Assembly: GCA_017308475.1 (NCBI GenBank)
Contig: JAFKEU010000004.1
Span: forward strand, 769,226 to 833,225
Direction of reading: 5' to 3'
Source: Alphaproteobacteria bacterium
Lineage (GTDB): Bacteria; Pseudomonadota; Alphaproteobacteria; Micropepsales; Micropepsaceae
DNA: 64,000 nt
The translations under genes and the position numbers were made by a program. The notes under the pieces are model-generated. The model had not been told where the DNA came from and made no database searches. It saw only the letters and a list, made by a program, of their open reading frames with translations. Shown here piece by piece: positions 34,389 through 42,013 of the stretch. The number at the start of each line of letters is the position of its first letter. Within the stretch, counting starts at the first letter, position 1.

Positions 34389-34729
34389 GGCGTCAGGCCC
34401 GCCGCGCGGCGCAAAAGGCTTTCCATCCAGCGCAGGGTGGAATCGAATTCGGCGCTGGCCTCGCGCATGCCCTCGACCAGGTGGCAGGCGTGATGGACGG
34501 TGGACCGGTCGCGGCCGAATTCGCGCGCCAGCTGCCTGTGGCTCATGGCGAACACCAGCCGCGCCAGATGGATGGCGATCTGCCGGGCGCGCGCCACATG
34601 CGGGCGCCCGCGTGTCGGCTTTCGCATCTTCTCCTCCACCGGCACGCCATAGACCTGCGCCACCACAAAGCGCGCCAGGCTGGCACGTTGAGCGGTCAGG
34701 AAGACCGCCGGATCCTGCATTGAATTCAT
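34385..34729 (-). CDS. DnaA domain IV-like DNA-binding protein
   Basis: 114 residues. The region RARQIAIHLARLVFAMSHRQLAREFGRDRSTVHHACHLVEGM is the helix-turn-helix of DnaA domain IV, with the FGRD.STV.HA signature that reads DnaA boxes. The AAA+ ATPase is absent. It could bind DnaA-box-like sites without promoting initiation. The N-terminal about 40 residues and the C-terminus (LRWMESLLRRAAG) are unique. An IS1595 element is inserted 61-69 bp upstream of its start and may alter its expression. Confidence 0.82.
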   Translation of the reverse strand: MNSMQDPAVFLTAQRASLARFVVAQVYGVPVEEKMRKPTRGRPHVARARQIAIHLARLVFAMSHRQLAREFGRDRSTVHHACHLVEGMREASAEFDSTLRWMESLLRRAAGLTP

Positions 34730-34790
34730 GTCCCCACTCCTTTTCCGGCCCGCCGGGCCCCTTCGACGGCGCCTTTGTGCCGCATGGAGG

Positions 34791-34823
34791 ACAATTATCC
34801 CAATTACGTAGTTGACACCACAA
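34791..34823. repeat. Left end of the IS1595 element: 8 bp target duplication and 25 bp terminal repeat
   Basis: ACAATTAT (34791-34798) is the target duplication. The terminal repeat 34799-34823 begins CCCAATTACGTAGTTG and ends CACCACAA. It is a perfect inverted copy of 37409-37433. Confidence 0.97.
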
Positions 34824-34868
34824 AGCCAAAAGGCTAGTATTTAGCGGTAATTTTGAAGGCCGCCCCCG

Positions 34869-35816
34869 ATGGGTAAGAATATTTTCTCCGAAAAGCACTT
34901 CCACGACGAGGAAGCCGCCCGCCAGTGGTTTGAGGCTGCCCGTTGGCCGACTGGCCCCTATTGCCCGTCCTGCGGCTCTACGGAGCCCTACAACACCAAG
35001 AAGCCGGGCCGGTACCGCTGCCGGGCCAAGGAATGCCGCCGGGATTTCACAGTCATGACCGGCTCTGTGATGGAGCGCAGCCACGCCAAGCTGACCCAGT
35101 GGGCAATGGCTTTCTGGCTGGCCGCATCCTCCAAGAAAGGCTTTTCCGCCCATCAGCTGCACCGTGCCCTTGGCTGCCAGTACAACACCGCCTGGTTCAT
35201 GCATCACCGGATCATGGAAGCGATGCGCCAGGGCGGGTTGGACCTGCCTCCGATGGGCGGCAACGGCCAGATTGTCGAGGCGGACGAAACCTACTTCGGT
35301 CCCGTTTCGACGCCGATTGAGCCCAAGGTGAAGCGTTCAACGCCCTATACTAAGGGCGGCAAGGTTGGCGTCGGCCAGAAGCGGGCCATCGTCTCGCTGG
35401 TGGAACGCGGCGGCAAAGTCCGGTCGTTCCATGTTCCCCGCGCCGACAAGGCCACGGTGGCGAAGATCGTGCGGGACAACATCCACCACGAAAGCCGCCT
35501 CCATACGGACGAGAGCCGCCTTTACATCGGCGCGGATGAGCATTTTGCCAGCCACGAAACGGTCAACCATAGCCGCAAGGAATATGCTCGTGGCGATGTC
35601 ACCACCAATTCAGCGGAAGGCTATTTCTCGATCTTCAAGCGCGGCATGAAAGGCGTCTATCAGCACTGCTCCGAGAAGCATCTGCATCGTTATCTGGCGG
35701 AATATGACTTCCGCTATAACCACCGTGAGGCGCTGGGGTTTGATGATATGACCCGCGCTATCGCCGCCGTGAAGTCAGGCGAAGGAAAGCGTCTCACCTA
35801 TCACCAAGCTGACTAA
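34869..35816 (+). CDS. IS1595-family transposase
   Basis: 315 residues. N-terminal zinc ribbon with CPSC and CRAKEC (about residues 36-60), a helix-turn-helix segment (KKGFSAHQLHRALG), and the ISXO2-like DDE domain with first Asp in IVEADETYFG, second Asp in RLHTDESRLY and the late catalytic stretch TTNSAEGYFSIFKRGMKGVYQH. The C-terminal EYDFRYNHR is a hallmark of the family. Full length with no frameshift, so probably active. Confidence 0.96.
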   Translation: MGKNIFSEKHFHDEEAARQWFEAARWPTGPYCPSCGSTEPYNTKKPGRYRCRAKECRRDFTVMTGSVMERSHAKLTQWAMAFWLAASSKKGFSAHQLHRALGCQYNTAWFMHHRIMEAMRQGGLDLPPMGGNGQIVEADETYFGPVSTPIEPKVKRSTPYTKGGKVGVGQKRAIVSLVERGGKVRSFHVPRADKATVAKIVRDNIHHESRLHTDESRLYIGADEHFASHETVNHSRKEYARGDVTTNSAEGYFSIFKRGMKGVYQHCSEKHLHRYLAEYDFRYNHREALGFDDMTRAIAAVKSGEGKRLTYHQAD

Positions 35817-35960
35817 GGGCCGGTCCTTTAAAGGATTGGCGGCACACTTCAGCCGGTGGCGTGAAAAGTAAGTTTTACGCGCCTGTGGGAAAGTCCCGCA
35901 TTGCGCTAGACTCCACCTTTGTGGCGCGAACTGCTAAAATGATTCGATGAATCGGAAACG

Positions 35961-35988
35961 AAAAGGGGCCCCTGCAAGGGCCCCGTTT
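35961..35988. terminator. Bidirectional terminator-like hairpin after the transposase
   Basis: Stem GGGGCCC / GGGCCCC with loop CTGCAA, an A run on the left and GTTTC on the right. It separates the transposase from the cargo genes. Confidence 0.6.
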
Positions 35989-36006
35989 CTGACGGTCCGT
36001 AGCATG

Positions 36007-36102
36007 GTGCCTCGGGACCCTCGGTAGTTCAGACGGGTGGAGAAGACTCCACCGGACTTACCAAGTCAAGGCACTTAATCAAGTCTGTCGAAAGGGACAG
36101 CC
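36007..36102 (+). promoter_or_regulatory. Structured leader before the small HTH cargo gene
   Basis: Nested complementarity: GTGCCT (36007) pairs with AGGCAC (36069); inside it GGTAGTTCAGACGG pairs imperfectly with CCGGACTTACC, closing on a perfect GTGGAG-AAGA-CTCCAC hairpin. A second hairpin, CTGTC / GACAG (36085-36100), holds the likely Shine-Dalgarno AAAGGGA in its loop, just before the ATG at 36103. It could be a small RNA, a regulated leader or a transposon-internal structure. Confidence 0.5.
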
Positions 36103-36297
36103 ATGAGAAGAGTGCCCAGCCCGCCGGTAACGGCGGAAGTTGCCGCTATTATTAAGCGGGCACTGATTAAGGGTTTATATCAGCATCAAATCGCAAGCGC
36201 TCTTGGCATCAACCAAGGGCGTATAAGCAAGGTGAAGACTGGCAAGGTCTTCTCCGAAATAGCGCCAGCGGCTGATTTGCCGCCAGCGTTCGGTTAA
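36103..36297 (+). CDS. Small helix-turn-helix protein (IS1595 cargo)
   Basis: 64 residues. The segment YQHQIASALGINQGRISKVKTGK is a clear helix-turn-helix, similar to small phage/plasmid HTH proteins. It could regulate the cargo genes. The Shine-Dalgarno sits in a hairpin loop. The stop overlaps the end of the convergent 55-residue gene by 4 bp. Confidence 0.65.
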   Translation: MRRVPSPPVTAEVAAIIKRALIKGLYQHQIASALGINQGRISKVKTGKVFSEIAPAADLPPAFG

Positions 36298-36461
36298 CGC
36301 TTAATGGGCGGGGGCTCGCCTTCGCGGGCCTCCGCTCTCTTTTCGCCGCGCGCCTTCGGAATATTCTTCAGTTGAGTCGGAGAGCCTTTGAAGGCTCCGG
36401 CTAACGTTGCCTTCAACCGCGCCTGAATTTCTTCCCTCTCCTGGTCTGATTTCGATGCCAT
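36294..36461 (-). CDS. 55-residue basic/acidic helical protein (IS1595 cargo)
   Basis: 55 residues from ATG 36461, with GAGGAAA upstream. Starts MASKSDQEREEIQARLKATLAGAFKGSP and ends in a charged tail. Not recognised. Its ATG overlaps in the antisense direction with the ATG of the HEPN-like gene (36455), so the first codons of the two genes share bases. The layout would suit a regulator or antitoxin for that gene, but nothing in the sequence proves it. Confidence 0.55.
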   Translation of the reverse strand: MASKSDQEREEIQARLKATLAGAFKGSPTQLKNIPKARGEKRAEAREGEPPPIKR

Positions 36462-37147
36462 CCAAATTTCCTCCTCGAATCTACCGATTCCATCTGCCCG
36501 CCGAAGAAATCGAAGGGGCGACCCATGTCGGCCACGCATTAGAGATGCTGGAACGATATGAGCAAGATTTTACAATGAATATCCATCTTCTTGCCTTTGC
36601 AGACCAACAAATACGCGACCGCTCAAAACAGGGTCCTGCTCCTGATGATGTCGATCTCTGGAGAAAGAATATCGGAATATTAGGGGCTTGGAGAAATATC
36701 GCCGGTCGAGATGGCGCAATGGCGCTCTACAATTACGGGAAAGCACTAGAGGCAATTAGCGAGTTGCTGGGAAATCCCCCGCTCGGCCTCTGCCCCACAT
36801 TGAGAAATCTAATCGACTACAAAGCATTCAAGGCCCAGCGGAAAAGGTTCGATACAGCCTTTCCCAATATTATTCTAATTCGCCACGCTGTTTCTCATGC
36901 TGCCGAATTGATGGCGCACCCTGCCGACGCTCGGCAAAACTTATTCAGCGGGGATTACTCTGGTGGCGGTATCGAAATAAAAGCTTCTGGTTTTGGCGGC
37001 GGCCTATATGTCGACGGCGTTTACGAGGACACTGTTACTCGCACGATTGATGGCAAAGTTCTCACCTACAAACTGTCCGGTAAATCTGCGCTGGAATTAG
37101 AAGCTATTAGGCTGGCGGTCTGGGCGATTTTCCAGCCTCCTGAGTAG
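36455..37147 (+). CDS. HEPN-like cargo protein of unknown function
   Basis: 230 residues. An all-helical N-terminal two-thirds carries ILIRHAVSHAAEL near residues 142-154, an R-x4-H motif as in the active site of HEPN ribonucleases, here in the characteristic "I R x x x x H" helix. A beta-rich C-terminal part (GGGIEIKASGFGGGLYVDGVYED) follows. Base composition is clearly less GC-rich than the host. The HEPN assignment is tentative. The ATG at 36455 is chosen because the upstream extension overlaps the antisense gene. Confidence 0.55.
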   Translation: MPSKFPPRIYRFHLPAEEIEGATHVGHALEMLERYEQDFTMNIHLLAFADQQIRDRSKQGPAPDDVDLWRKNIGILGAWRNIAGRDGAMALYNYGKALEAISELLGNPPLGLCPTLRNLIDYKAFKAQRKRFDTAFPNIILIRHAVSHAAELMAHPADARQNLFSGDYSGGGIEIKASGFGGGLYVDGVYEDTVTRTIDGKVLTYKLSGKSALELEAIRLAVWAIFQPPE

Positions 37148-37327
37148 GTTTCTGGCGATTGCCCGTAAGTCAAATTTGCCGTCGATCAGCGTCATCTGCC
37201 CATTCGCGGGATCGCCCTGAACAAAGGCATTCCGCTCTTTGCGGAACTGAGAAAACAATTCAGCGCTAATCGCGGCTTCAATTTCGCCATGCGGCCTGAC
37301 CGCGACCTTTGGATTGTCCGTAGACAT
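37097..37327 (-). CDS. 76-residue cargo protein of unknown function
   Basis: 76 residues, ATG 37327, near the right end of the IS1595 element. Contains KVAVRPHGEIEAAISAELF and GQMTLIDGKFDLRAIARNLLRRL. Not recognised. It overlaps the 3' end of the HEPN-like gene by 51 bp on the other strand, so one of the two ends could be misjudged. Confidence 0.5.
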   Translation of the reverse strand: MSTDNPKVAVRPHGEIEAAISAELFSQFRKERNAFVQGDPANGQMTLIDGKFDLRAIARNLLRRLENRPDRQPNSF

Positions 37328-37408
37328 GCGGACATTATACCTATTTTAGCCTGCTTCCGCAAATCTCGATAAAATGTCGGCCTGTCAATGTCTTACACCA
37401 TATCGCGC

Positions 37409-37441
37409 TTGTGGTGTCAACTACGTAATTGGGACAATTAT
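37409..37441. repeat. Right end of the IS1595 element: 25 bp terminal repeat and target duplication
   Basis: 37409-37433 is the exact reverse complement of 34799-34823. ACAATTAT at 37434-37441 repeats the left target duplication. Confidence 0.97.
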
Positions 37442-37670
37442 CCTATATCCCCAATCAGGGAGGATAGGAATATCGACTTTAGCGTGTGGAGCGAGAGAAA
37501 ATATGCTTAAGAGAAAAGGATTTATCTCTTAGAAAAATATTTCGTGCCCCGTGGGATAGGCGCATTTTCCCGCATTGACAGCGTAAATCCATACGGTTGG
37601 CTGTTGAACCGGGATCATACTATAGGTTGTGGGACTATAGTCGTAACCTGGCCATGCTAGGCCGGCACTG
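37442..37670. other. Intergenic region right of the IS1595 element
   Basis: 229 bp, AT-richer than most of the window. Before insertion it was contiguous with the promoter region of the DnaA-domain-IV-like gene. I see no gene, and no clear terminator. Confidence 0.5.
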
Positions 37671-38204
37671 TCACAAATGGGAGAAGTCCACCCGCGACTT
37701 GCGGGGCACACGCACCCGCCGGTCGCTGCCGGCAAAGGCTTCGCGACTCCTGGCGCGGCGGTCGGGCCCAAAGAAGTCCGGCGCCAGGATAAAGGGCCGT
37801 GGTGCTTCCAGCGCGCTCTTCAGCTTGGTGGCCACGGTCCTGGGGCTGATCGGCATGGTCAGGACGTCCGTGGCGCCCAGGTCGCGCGCCGCCTCCACAT
37901 CGCGGCGTCGCGCCCGGTCATGCAGCACGAAGACGGGAATCATGGGATCGAGCATGGCGCGCGCGCGCCGCACCGCCACGGTAAAGGACATTTCGCCCGC
38001 CGCCAGCCCATCCTCGCAGAAGACGGCGCCGAAATGCTCCACTCTCAGAAGCTCCAGCGCGCGATCGGGGCGCTCCACCATCGTCGCGCGGGTGACGCCG
38101 GCGATCGCCAGCACCGAACGCAGTAGCGACAGGCCGTGGCCTTTCGGGCCCACCAGCATCACCCGCAGATCCGTCAACACTGCCTGTTGCACCTGATCCC
38201 GCAT
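37671..38204 (-). CDS. Degenerate receiver protein with GPDRR tail
   Basis: 177 residues from ATG 38204 (a TTG-initiated extension to 38303 is unlikely). CheY-like layout: LRVMLVGPKGHG, AVFCEDGLAAG, IPVFVLHDRARRRDV, GATDVLTMPISPRTV. The acidic pair is lost (VGPKG), the acceptor region reads FCEDGL and the conserved Lys is replaced (TMPIS), so classical phosphorylation is doubtful. The tail RPFILAPDFFGPDRRAR resembles that at 24064-24576, indicating one family. Probably a phosphorylation-independent regulator. Confidence 0.75.
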   Translation of the reverse strand: MRDQVQQAVLTDLRVMLVGPKGHGLSLLRSVLAIAGVTRATMVERPDRALELLRVEHFGAVFCEDGLAAGEMSFTVAVRRARAMLDPMIPVFVLHDRARRRDVEAARDLGATDVLTMPISPRTVATKLKSALEAPRPFILAPDFFGPDRRARSREAFAGSDRRVRVPRKSRVDFSHL

Positions 38205-38314
38205 CCGGGCGCGCTGCGCCCGCAATATTTGTTTATGGCGCGATCCTGCGCCTTTCTGGCTTAATCCGGCGTAAAATGGCTTGGTAAACAGACCCGACCC
38301 CAAAAGGCTTCCGC

Positions 38315-38650
38315 ATGGCCCTTCGCTTCATATCGCTTGCCCTGGCCCTTGTGCTGGCCGGTTGCGGCCTGTTCGGCCCCAAGATCACCCGCGAGATGCG
38401 GCGCACGCCCGAATATCGCGCCGGCTATCAGGACGGCTGCTCGAGCGCGCCGGGGCCTGACGCCAACAAGCGCAACGGCTTCGACCAGATCAAGGACCAG
38501 GACGCTTTCCGCACCGAAAGGAATTATCGCGCCGGCTGGAATGCGGGCTACACCGCCTGCCGCACCTATACGCCCCAGGGCCAGCCGCGTCCCTATTCCG
38601 GTCCCATCCAGGACCAGAACCCCGGCAATGGCGGCCTGCCCCACTATTGA
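38315..38650 (+). CDS. Small lipoprotein with internal duplication
   Basis: 111 residues. Signal peptide ends in the lipobox LAGC (Cys near residue 17), so it is lipid-anchored. The mature part has two similar units, EYRAGYQDGCSS and NYRAGWNAGYTAC, suggesting a duplicated Y-R-A-G motif with paired cysteines. The Pro/Gly-rich C-terminus is disordered. Function unknown. Divergent from the receiver-like gene. Confidence 0.7.
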   Translation: MALRFISLALALVLAGCGLFGPKITREMRRTPEYRAGYQDGCSSAPGPDANKRNGFDQIKDQDAFRTERNYRAGWNAGYTACRTYTPQGQPRPYSGPIQDQNPGNGGLPHY

Positions 38651-38729
38651 CCGTAAACAGTTAATTTACTTTTGGAGCGCACCTTTGTTCCGTATACGGC
38701 GTTTACATCCGGATACGCAGAGGTCGCAC

Positions 38730-38843
38730 ATGCTCGGTCTTCTGGTTCCTCATTACCCGCCTTCCCCCCGCCCGCGGCTGTTGCCGGTCAACTGGCTGAA
38801 GCGCCTTCTGGCGCAGCTGCATTCGCTGTTCGCGCGGCCGTAA
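38730..38843 (+). CDS. Possible 37-residue peptide
   Basis: Open frame MLGLLVPHYPPSPRPRLLP followed by an amphipathic helix (VNWLKRLLAQLHSLFARP). No clear ribosome-binding site. It could be a chance frame in the 329 bp between the lipoprotein gene and the sodB terminator; nothing else is visible there. Confidence 0.25.
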   Translation: MLGLLVPHYPPSPRPRLLPVNWLKRLLAQLHSLFARP

Positions 38844-38919
38844 AGCGGTTTTGCTGCGTCGCACCTGCCGGCATGCCCATTGCCGGCCCCGCATCCTTAT
38901 CCCGGCGCCTGCCGCCAAA

Positions 38920-38953
38920 TGAAAATCCCCACAGCCCAACCGGACTGTGGGGA
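38920..38953 (-). terminator. Terminator of the superoxide dismutase gene
   Basis: On the minus strand: TCCCCACAG stem, 10-base loop, CTGTGGGGA, then TTTTCATTT, starting 27 bp after the sodB stop. Confidence 0.85.
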
Positions 38954-38979
38954 CAGAGCCTGCGTGGCAAGGCGGCGCC

Positions 38980-39609
38980 CTATTCGGCGGCGGCGCGCAC
39001 CGCCTTCTTGCTCATATTCTCGGAGGCGAATTCCCAGTTCAGGATCTTGCCAAGCACTGCCTCCAGATATTTGGGGCGGGCATTCTGGTAGTCCAGATAA
39101 TAGGCATGCTCCCACACATCGACGGTCAGCAGGCAGTTGGTGCCGACCGCCATCGGCGTCTCGGCATTGGGGGTCTTCTCGATCGCCAGCTTGCCGTCCT
39201 TCATCACCAGCCAGGCCCAGCCCGAGCCGAACTGCGTCTTGCCCGCATCCGCCAGCTGCGCGATCAGCGCATCCTTGCTGCCGAACGCGGCGGCGATGGC
39301 GCTGTTCAGTTCGCCCGACGGTTCGGTCTTGGCGGGGGTGAGGCTGCGCCAGTAGAAATCGTGATTCCACACCTGGCCGGCATTGTTGAAGAGCGTCTTT
39401 TCCTTGGCGTCGTTCGACTTGAATGTGGCCTGGACGATCTCTTCCAGCTTCATGCCGGCGAATTTGCTGCCTTCGACCAGCTTGTTCAGCGTGTCGACAT
39501 AGGTCTGGTGGTGCTTGTGGTAGTGGAAGGAAATCGTGTTCGCGGAAATGGTGGGGGCCAGGGCGTCTTCGTCCCAGGGCAGCGGGGCAAGCTTGAATGG
39601 AGCAGGCAT
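38980..39609 (-). CDS. sodB: Superoxide dismutase, Fe/Mn family
   Basis: 209 residues. Metal ligands are in HYHKHHQTYVD (first His pair region), NHDFYW (His) and DVWEHAYYLDYQN (Asp and His). The residues GSGWAWLV are typical. The overall pattern (WNHDFYWRSL with Gln/Gly context) fits the iron form, though this is not certain. Cytosolic, no signal peptide. The ATG at 39609 opens MPAPFKLAPLPW; the open frame upstream to 39684 is noncoding. A terminator follows. Confidence 0.95.
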   Translation of the reverse strand: MPAPFKLAPLPWDEDALAPTISANTISFHYHKHHQTYVDTLNKLVEGSKFAGMKLEEIVQATFKSNDAKEKTLFNNAGQVWNHDFYWRSLTPAKTEPSGELNSAIAAAFGSKDALIAQLADAGKTQFGSGWAWLVMKDGKLAIEKTPNAETPMAVGTNCLLTVDVWEHAYYLDYQNARPKYLEAVLGKILNWEFASENMSKKAVRAAAE

Positions 39610-39833
39610 GGAAAACTCCCGATCGGAATAAGGATGGACGGACGGATTACCCGTTAACGCCGGACAGGTCAAAAGGCTCCCCAAAACCCCGCCGTGTCCG
39701 CAAAGAGTTGAAACGGGCTACAATTTGCGGGGCATCGTGAACGCTTTTACCCGATTGTCACTCGACATTCTTTGGCACGTCGCGCAAAACTTCAACAAGC
39801 GGGGGAGGCAATCTGCACAGCCAGGAGGCAACG

Positions 39834-40052
39834 ATGCCCGCTTACGAAATCTGCTATCTGGATGACGGTGGCAGCCTGACCTACAAGTTCTCCGCCACCT
39901 GCGACAACGACCAGCGTGCAAAAATTCTGGCCCATGCCATGAAGCTGCCCAACATCAAGCGCCTGCAGGTTTGGAGCGGCAAGTCCCTGATCTATGCCCG
40001 GCCTAATGTGGACGGCGCCGACGGCAGCCACCAGATGCTGAGGGCCAGCTGA
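39834..40052 (+). CDS. Small conserved protein of unknown function
   Basis: 72 residues. AGGAGG lies 5-6 bases before the ATG, a strong ribosome-binding site. MPAYEICYLDDGGSLTYKFSATCDND, then a helix (RAKILAHAMKLPNIKRLQVW), suggests a small alpha-beta protein. I do not recognise a named family. Confidence 0.6.
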   Translation: MPAYEICYLDDGGSLTYKFSATCDNDQRAKILAHAMKLPNIKRLQVWSGKSLIYARPNVDGADGSHQMLRAS

Positions 40053-40198
40053 AATATTTCTCCTGTCGCGGATCGATTTTGCCCTTGCGGCGTTGCGTGA
40101 TCGCCCGATGGGCGGACGTGGATAAAAAAAGCCGCGCCGCCGACTTGCTTCCCGAGCGGGATGACCAGGGAAGACGGGCACAGGGAAGGATGGGTCCC

Positions 40199-40405
40199 AT
40201 GATGCGCCGTTATAGAGTCCTGTTTCTCGACCGCTGCCAGACCGTCACGCGGGAAGAACTGATCGACGCCCGCGATGATGGCGCCGCGGTCGACCGGGCC
40301 GACAGCCTGGCCGGCACCCAGGCCGCCGAGGTGTGGGAGGGCCTGCGCCAGGTGGCGCGGCTGGCCCGCGGCCGGCCGCCTCCGCAGCCGCCCTACGCCT
40401 ATTGA
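40199..40405 (+). CDS. Small conserved protein of unknown function
   Basis: 68 residues. YRVLFLDRCQTVTREELIDARDDGAAVDRAD followed by an Ala-rich helix and a Pro-rich end. Layout is similar to small alphaproteobacterial stress proteins; no function assigned. Its stop overlaps the end of the convergent aminotransferase gene by 7 bp. An ATG at 40190 is also possible. Confidence 0.5.
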   Translation: MMRRYRVLFLDRCQTVTREELIDARDDGAAVDRADSLAGTQAAEVWEGLRQVARLARGRPPPQPPYAY

Positions 40406-41826
40406 GCCGTCAGGCCTTCGGCCCGAACCCAGTCCAGGGTCCGTGCCAGGGCCCGGCCGAAGCGGTCGAACAGTTCATTCACCTCCGCCTCGCTGATCAC
40501 CAGCGGCGGACAGAAGGCGATGCGGTCGTTCAGCAGCGGCCGCACGATCAGCCCCTCCTCCTCGCAGAAGCGCGAGCAGGTCAGCGCCACCAGCTTGCCC
40601 GGCTCGAAATTGCGCCTGGTCTTCTTGTCGGCCACCAGTTCGATGCCGCCGATCAGGCCCACGCCGCGCGCTTCGCCCACCAGCGGGTGTTCCGCCAGCG
40701 CCGTCAGCCGCGCGTTGAACACCGGCGCCACCTTGCGGACATGGCCGATCAGGTCGCGGCGGCGATAGATCTCGATGGTCTTCAGCGCCACCGCCGCGGC
40801 CACCGGATGGGCGCTATAGGTGAAGGCATGCCACAGCCCGCCGATGCGGACGGCTTCCTGTTCGATGATTTCGGTCAATTCCGGCGACAGCATCACCGCC
40901 GAGATCGGGATATAGGCCGATGACAGCGCCTTGGCGATGGACATGGAATCGGGCTGGAAGTTGTAGGTCTCGCAGCCGAACCAGTTGCCGGTGCGCCCGA
41001 AGCCGCAGATCACCTCATCGTCCACCAGCGGGATGGCATAGCGCGCCAGCACCCTGGTGATGGCTTCGAAATAGCCTTTCGGCGGCACGATGGCCCCGCC
41101 CGCGCCCATCACCGCCTCGGCGAACATGGCCGCGATGGTGTCGGGCCCTTCCTGCTGGATCAGCGCCTCCAGGTTGGCGGCAAGGCGCACCGAATAGTCT
41201 TCCTCGCTCTCCCCCGCCTCGGCGCCGCGATAGTAATGCGGACACTCCGCGCGCAGGGTGAAATCGAACGGCAGGTCGAAGCTTTTGTGGAACGCGTCCA
41301 GTCCCGTCAGGCTGGCGCTGGCCAGCGTCACCCCGTGGTAGGCCCGGTCGCGGGCGATAATCTTCTTTTTGGTCCTGTGGCCGCGCGCATTGGCGGCATA
41401 CCACAGGAACTTGATCTGGCTGTCATTGGCTTCCGAGCCGGAATTGGCGAAGAACACCTTGCCCACGGGAAAGGGCGCCATCTCCTTCAGCGTCTCGGCC
41501 AGCTGGATGGCGGGCTCGTGGCTCTTGCCCCCGAAAATGTGCTGGAACGAGAGCTTGCGCATCTGCTGCGCGGCGGCCTCGGCCAGTTCCTCCTCGCCCC
41601 AGCCCAGCGCCGTGCACCACAGCCCGCCCATCGCCTCCAGATAGTCCTTGCCGTCCTTGCCATAGACGAAGACACCCGAACCGCGCTCGATCACCGTGGG
41701 CCCGGTCTGGTTGAGCAGTGTCAGGTTGGTGAAGGGGTGCAGCAGGCTGGCCATGTCGCGCGCCTGAACATTGCTGAGGCGGCCGTGGGGCGTGTTGCCG
41801 GGATGTGTGCTGGTATCGGAAGGCAT
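40399..41826 (-). CDS. Class III PLP aminotransferase (omega-amine/pyruvate type)
   Basis: 475 residues. Fold type I, subgroup III: GxGV-type start region VIERGSGVFVYGKDGKDYLEAMGGLWC, FFANSGSEANDSQIK for the PLP phosphate, YHGVTLASASLTGL, Asp in LVDDEVICGFGRTG, and the PLP Lys in SIAKALSSAYIPISAV. This pattern is that of omega-transaminases acting on beta-alanine, putrescine or amines. The substrate is unknown. With the ornithine decarboxylase elsewhere in the window, a polyamine role is possible but not shown. Confidence 0.9.
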   Translation of the reverse strand: MPSDTSTHPGNTPHGRLSNVQARDMASLLHPFTNLTLLNQTGPTVIERGSGVFVYGKDGKDYLEAMGGLWCTALGWGEEELAEAAAQQMRKLSFQHIFGGKSHEPAIQLAETLKEMAPFPVGKVFFANSGSEANDSQIKFLWYAANARGHRTKKKIIARDRAYHGVTLASASLTGLDAFHKSFDLPFDFTLRAECPHYYRGAEAGESEEDYSVRLAANLEALIQQEGPDTIAAMFAEAVMGAGGAIVPPKGYFEAITRVLARYAIPLVDDEVICGFGRTGNWFGCETYNFQPDSMSIAKALSSAYIPISAVMLSPELTEIIEQEAVRIGGLWHAFTYSAHPVAAAVALKTIEIYRRRDLIGHVRKVAPVFNARLTALAEHPLVGEARGVGLIGGIELVADKKTRRNFEPGKLVALTCSRFCEEEGLIVRPLLNDRIAFCPPLVISEAEVNELFDRFGRALARTLDWVRAEGLTAQ

Positions 41827-42013
41827 CGGTCACCTGTGACGCGGCAAGCTTCGCCGCGGGCCGACTTTAGCGTCTGAACCGTCCCGTGCCAGCACCGGGC
41901 GCGCCCGGTCCGGCATGCGCGGGACGCGCGGCGGCGCCGCGCATGCCGATGAGAAGGCAATTGCGCCGCGCCGGTCCCGATTTTAAGTTGCCGCGTCCTT
42001 TCGGCTTTCCCTC

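Larger units (their letters stand above)
34799..37433 (+). mobile_element. IS1595-family transposable element with cargo genes, 2,635 bp
   Basis: Bounded by perfect 25 bp inverted repeats and an 8 bp direct repeat ACAATTAT outside them (34791-34798 and 37434-37441); 8 bp duplications are usual for IS1595 elements. It carries the transposase at 34869-35816 and four small genes in the right half. The inside is less GC-rich than the host, especially 36400-37400. Perfect ends, an intact transposase and an undecayed target duplication indicate a recent insertion. Some IS1595-family elements are known to carry passenger genes. Confidence 0.95.

Noticed and set aside
38672..39091. 139-codon open frame across the sodB 3' region
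   Set aside because: Overlaps the sodB terminator and antisense to sodB; no ribosome-binding site or protein features.
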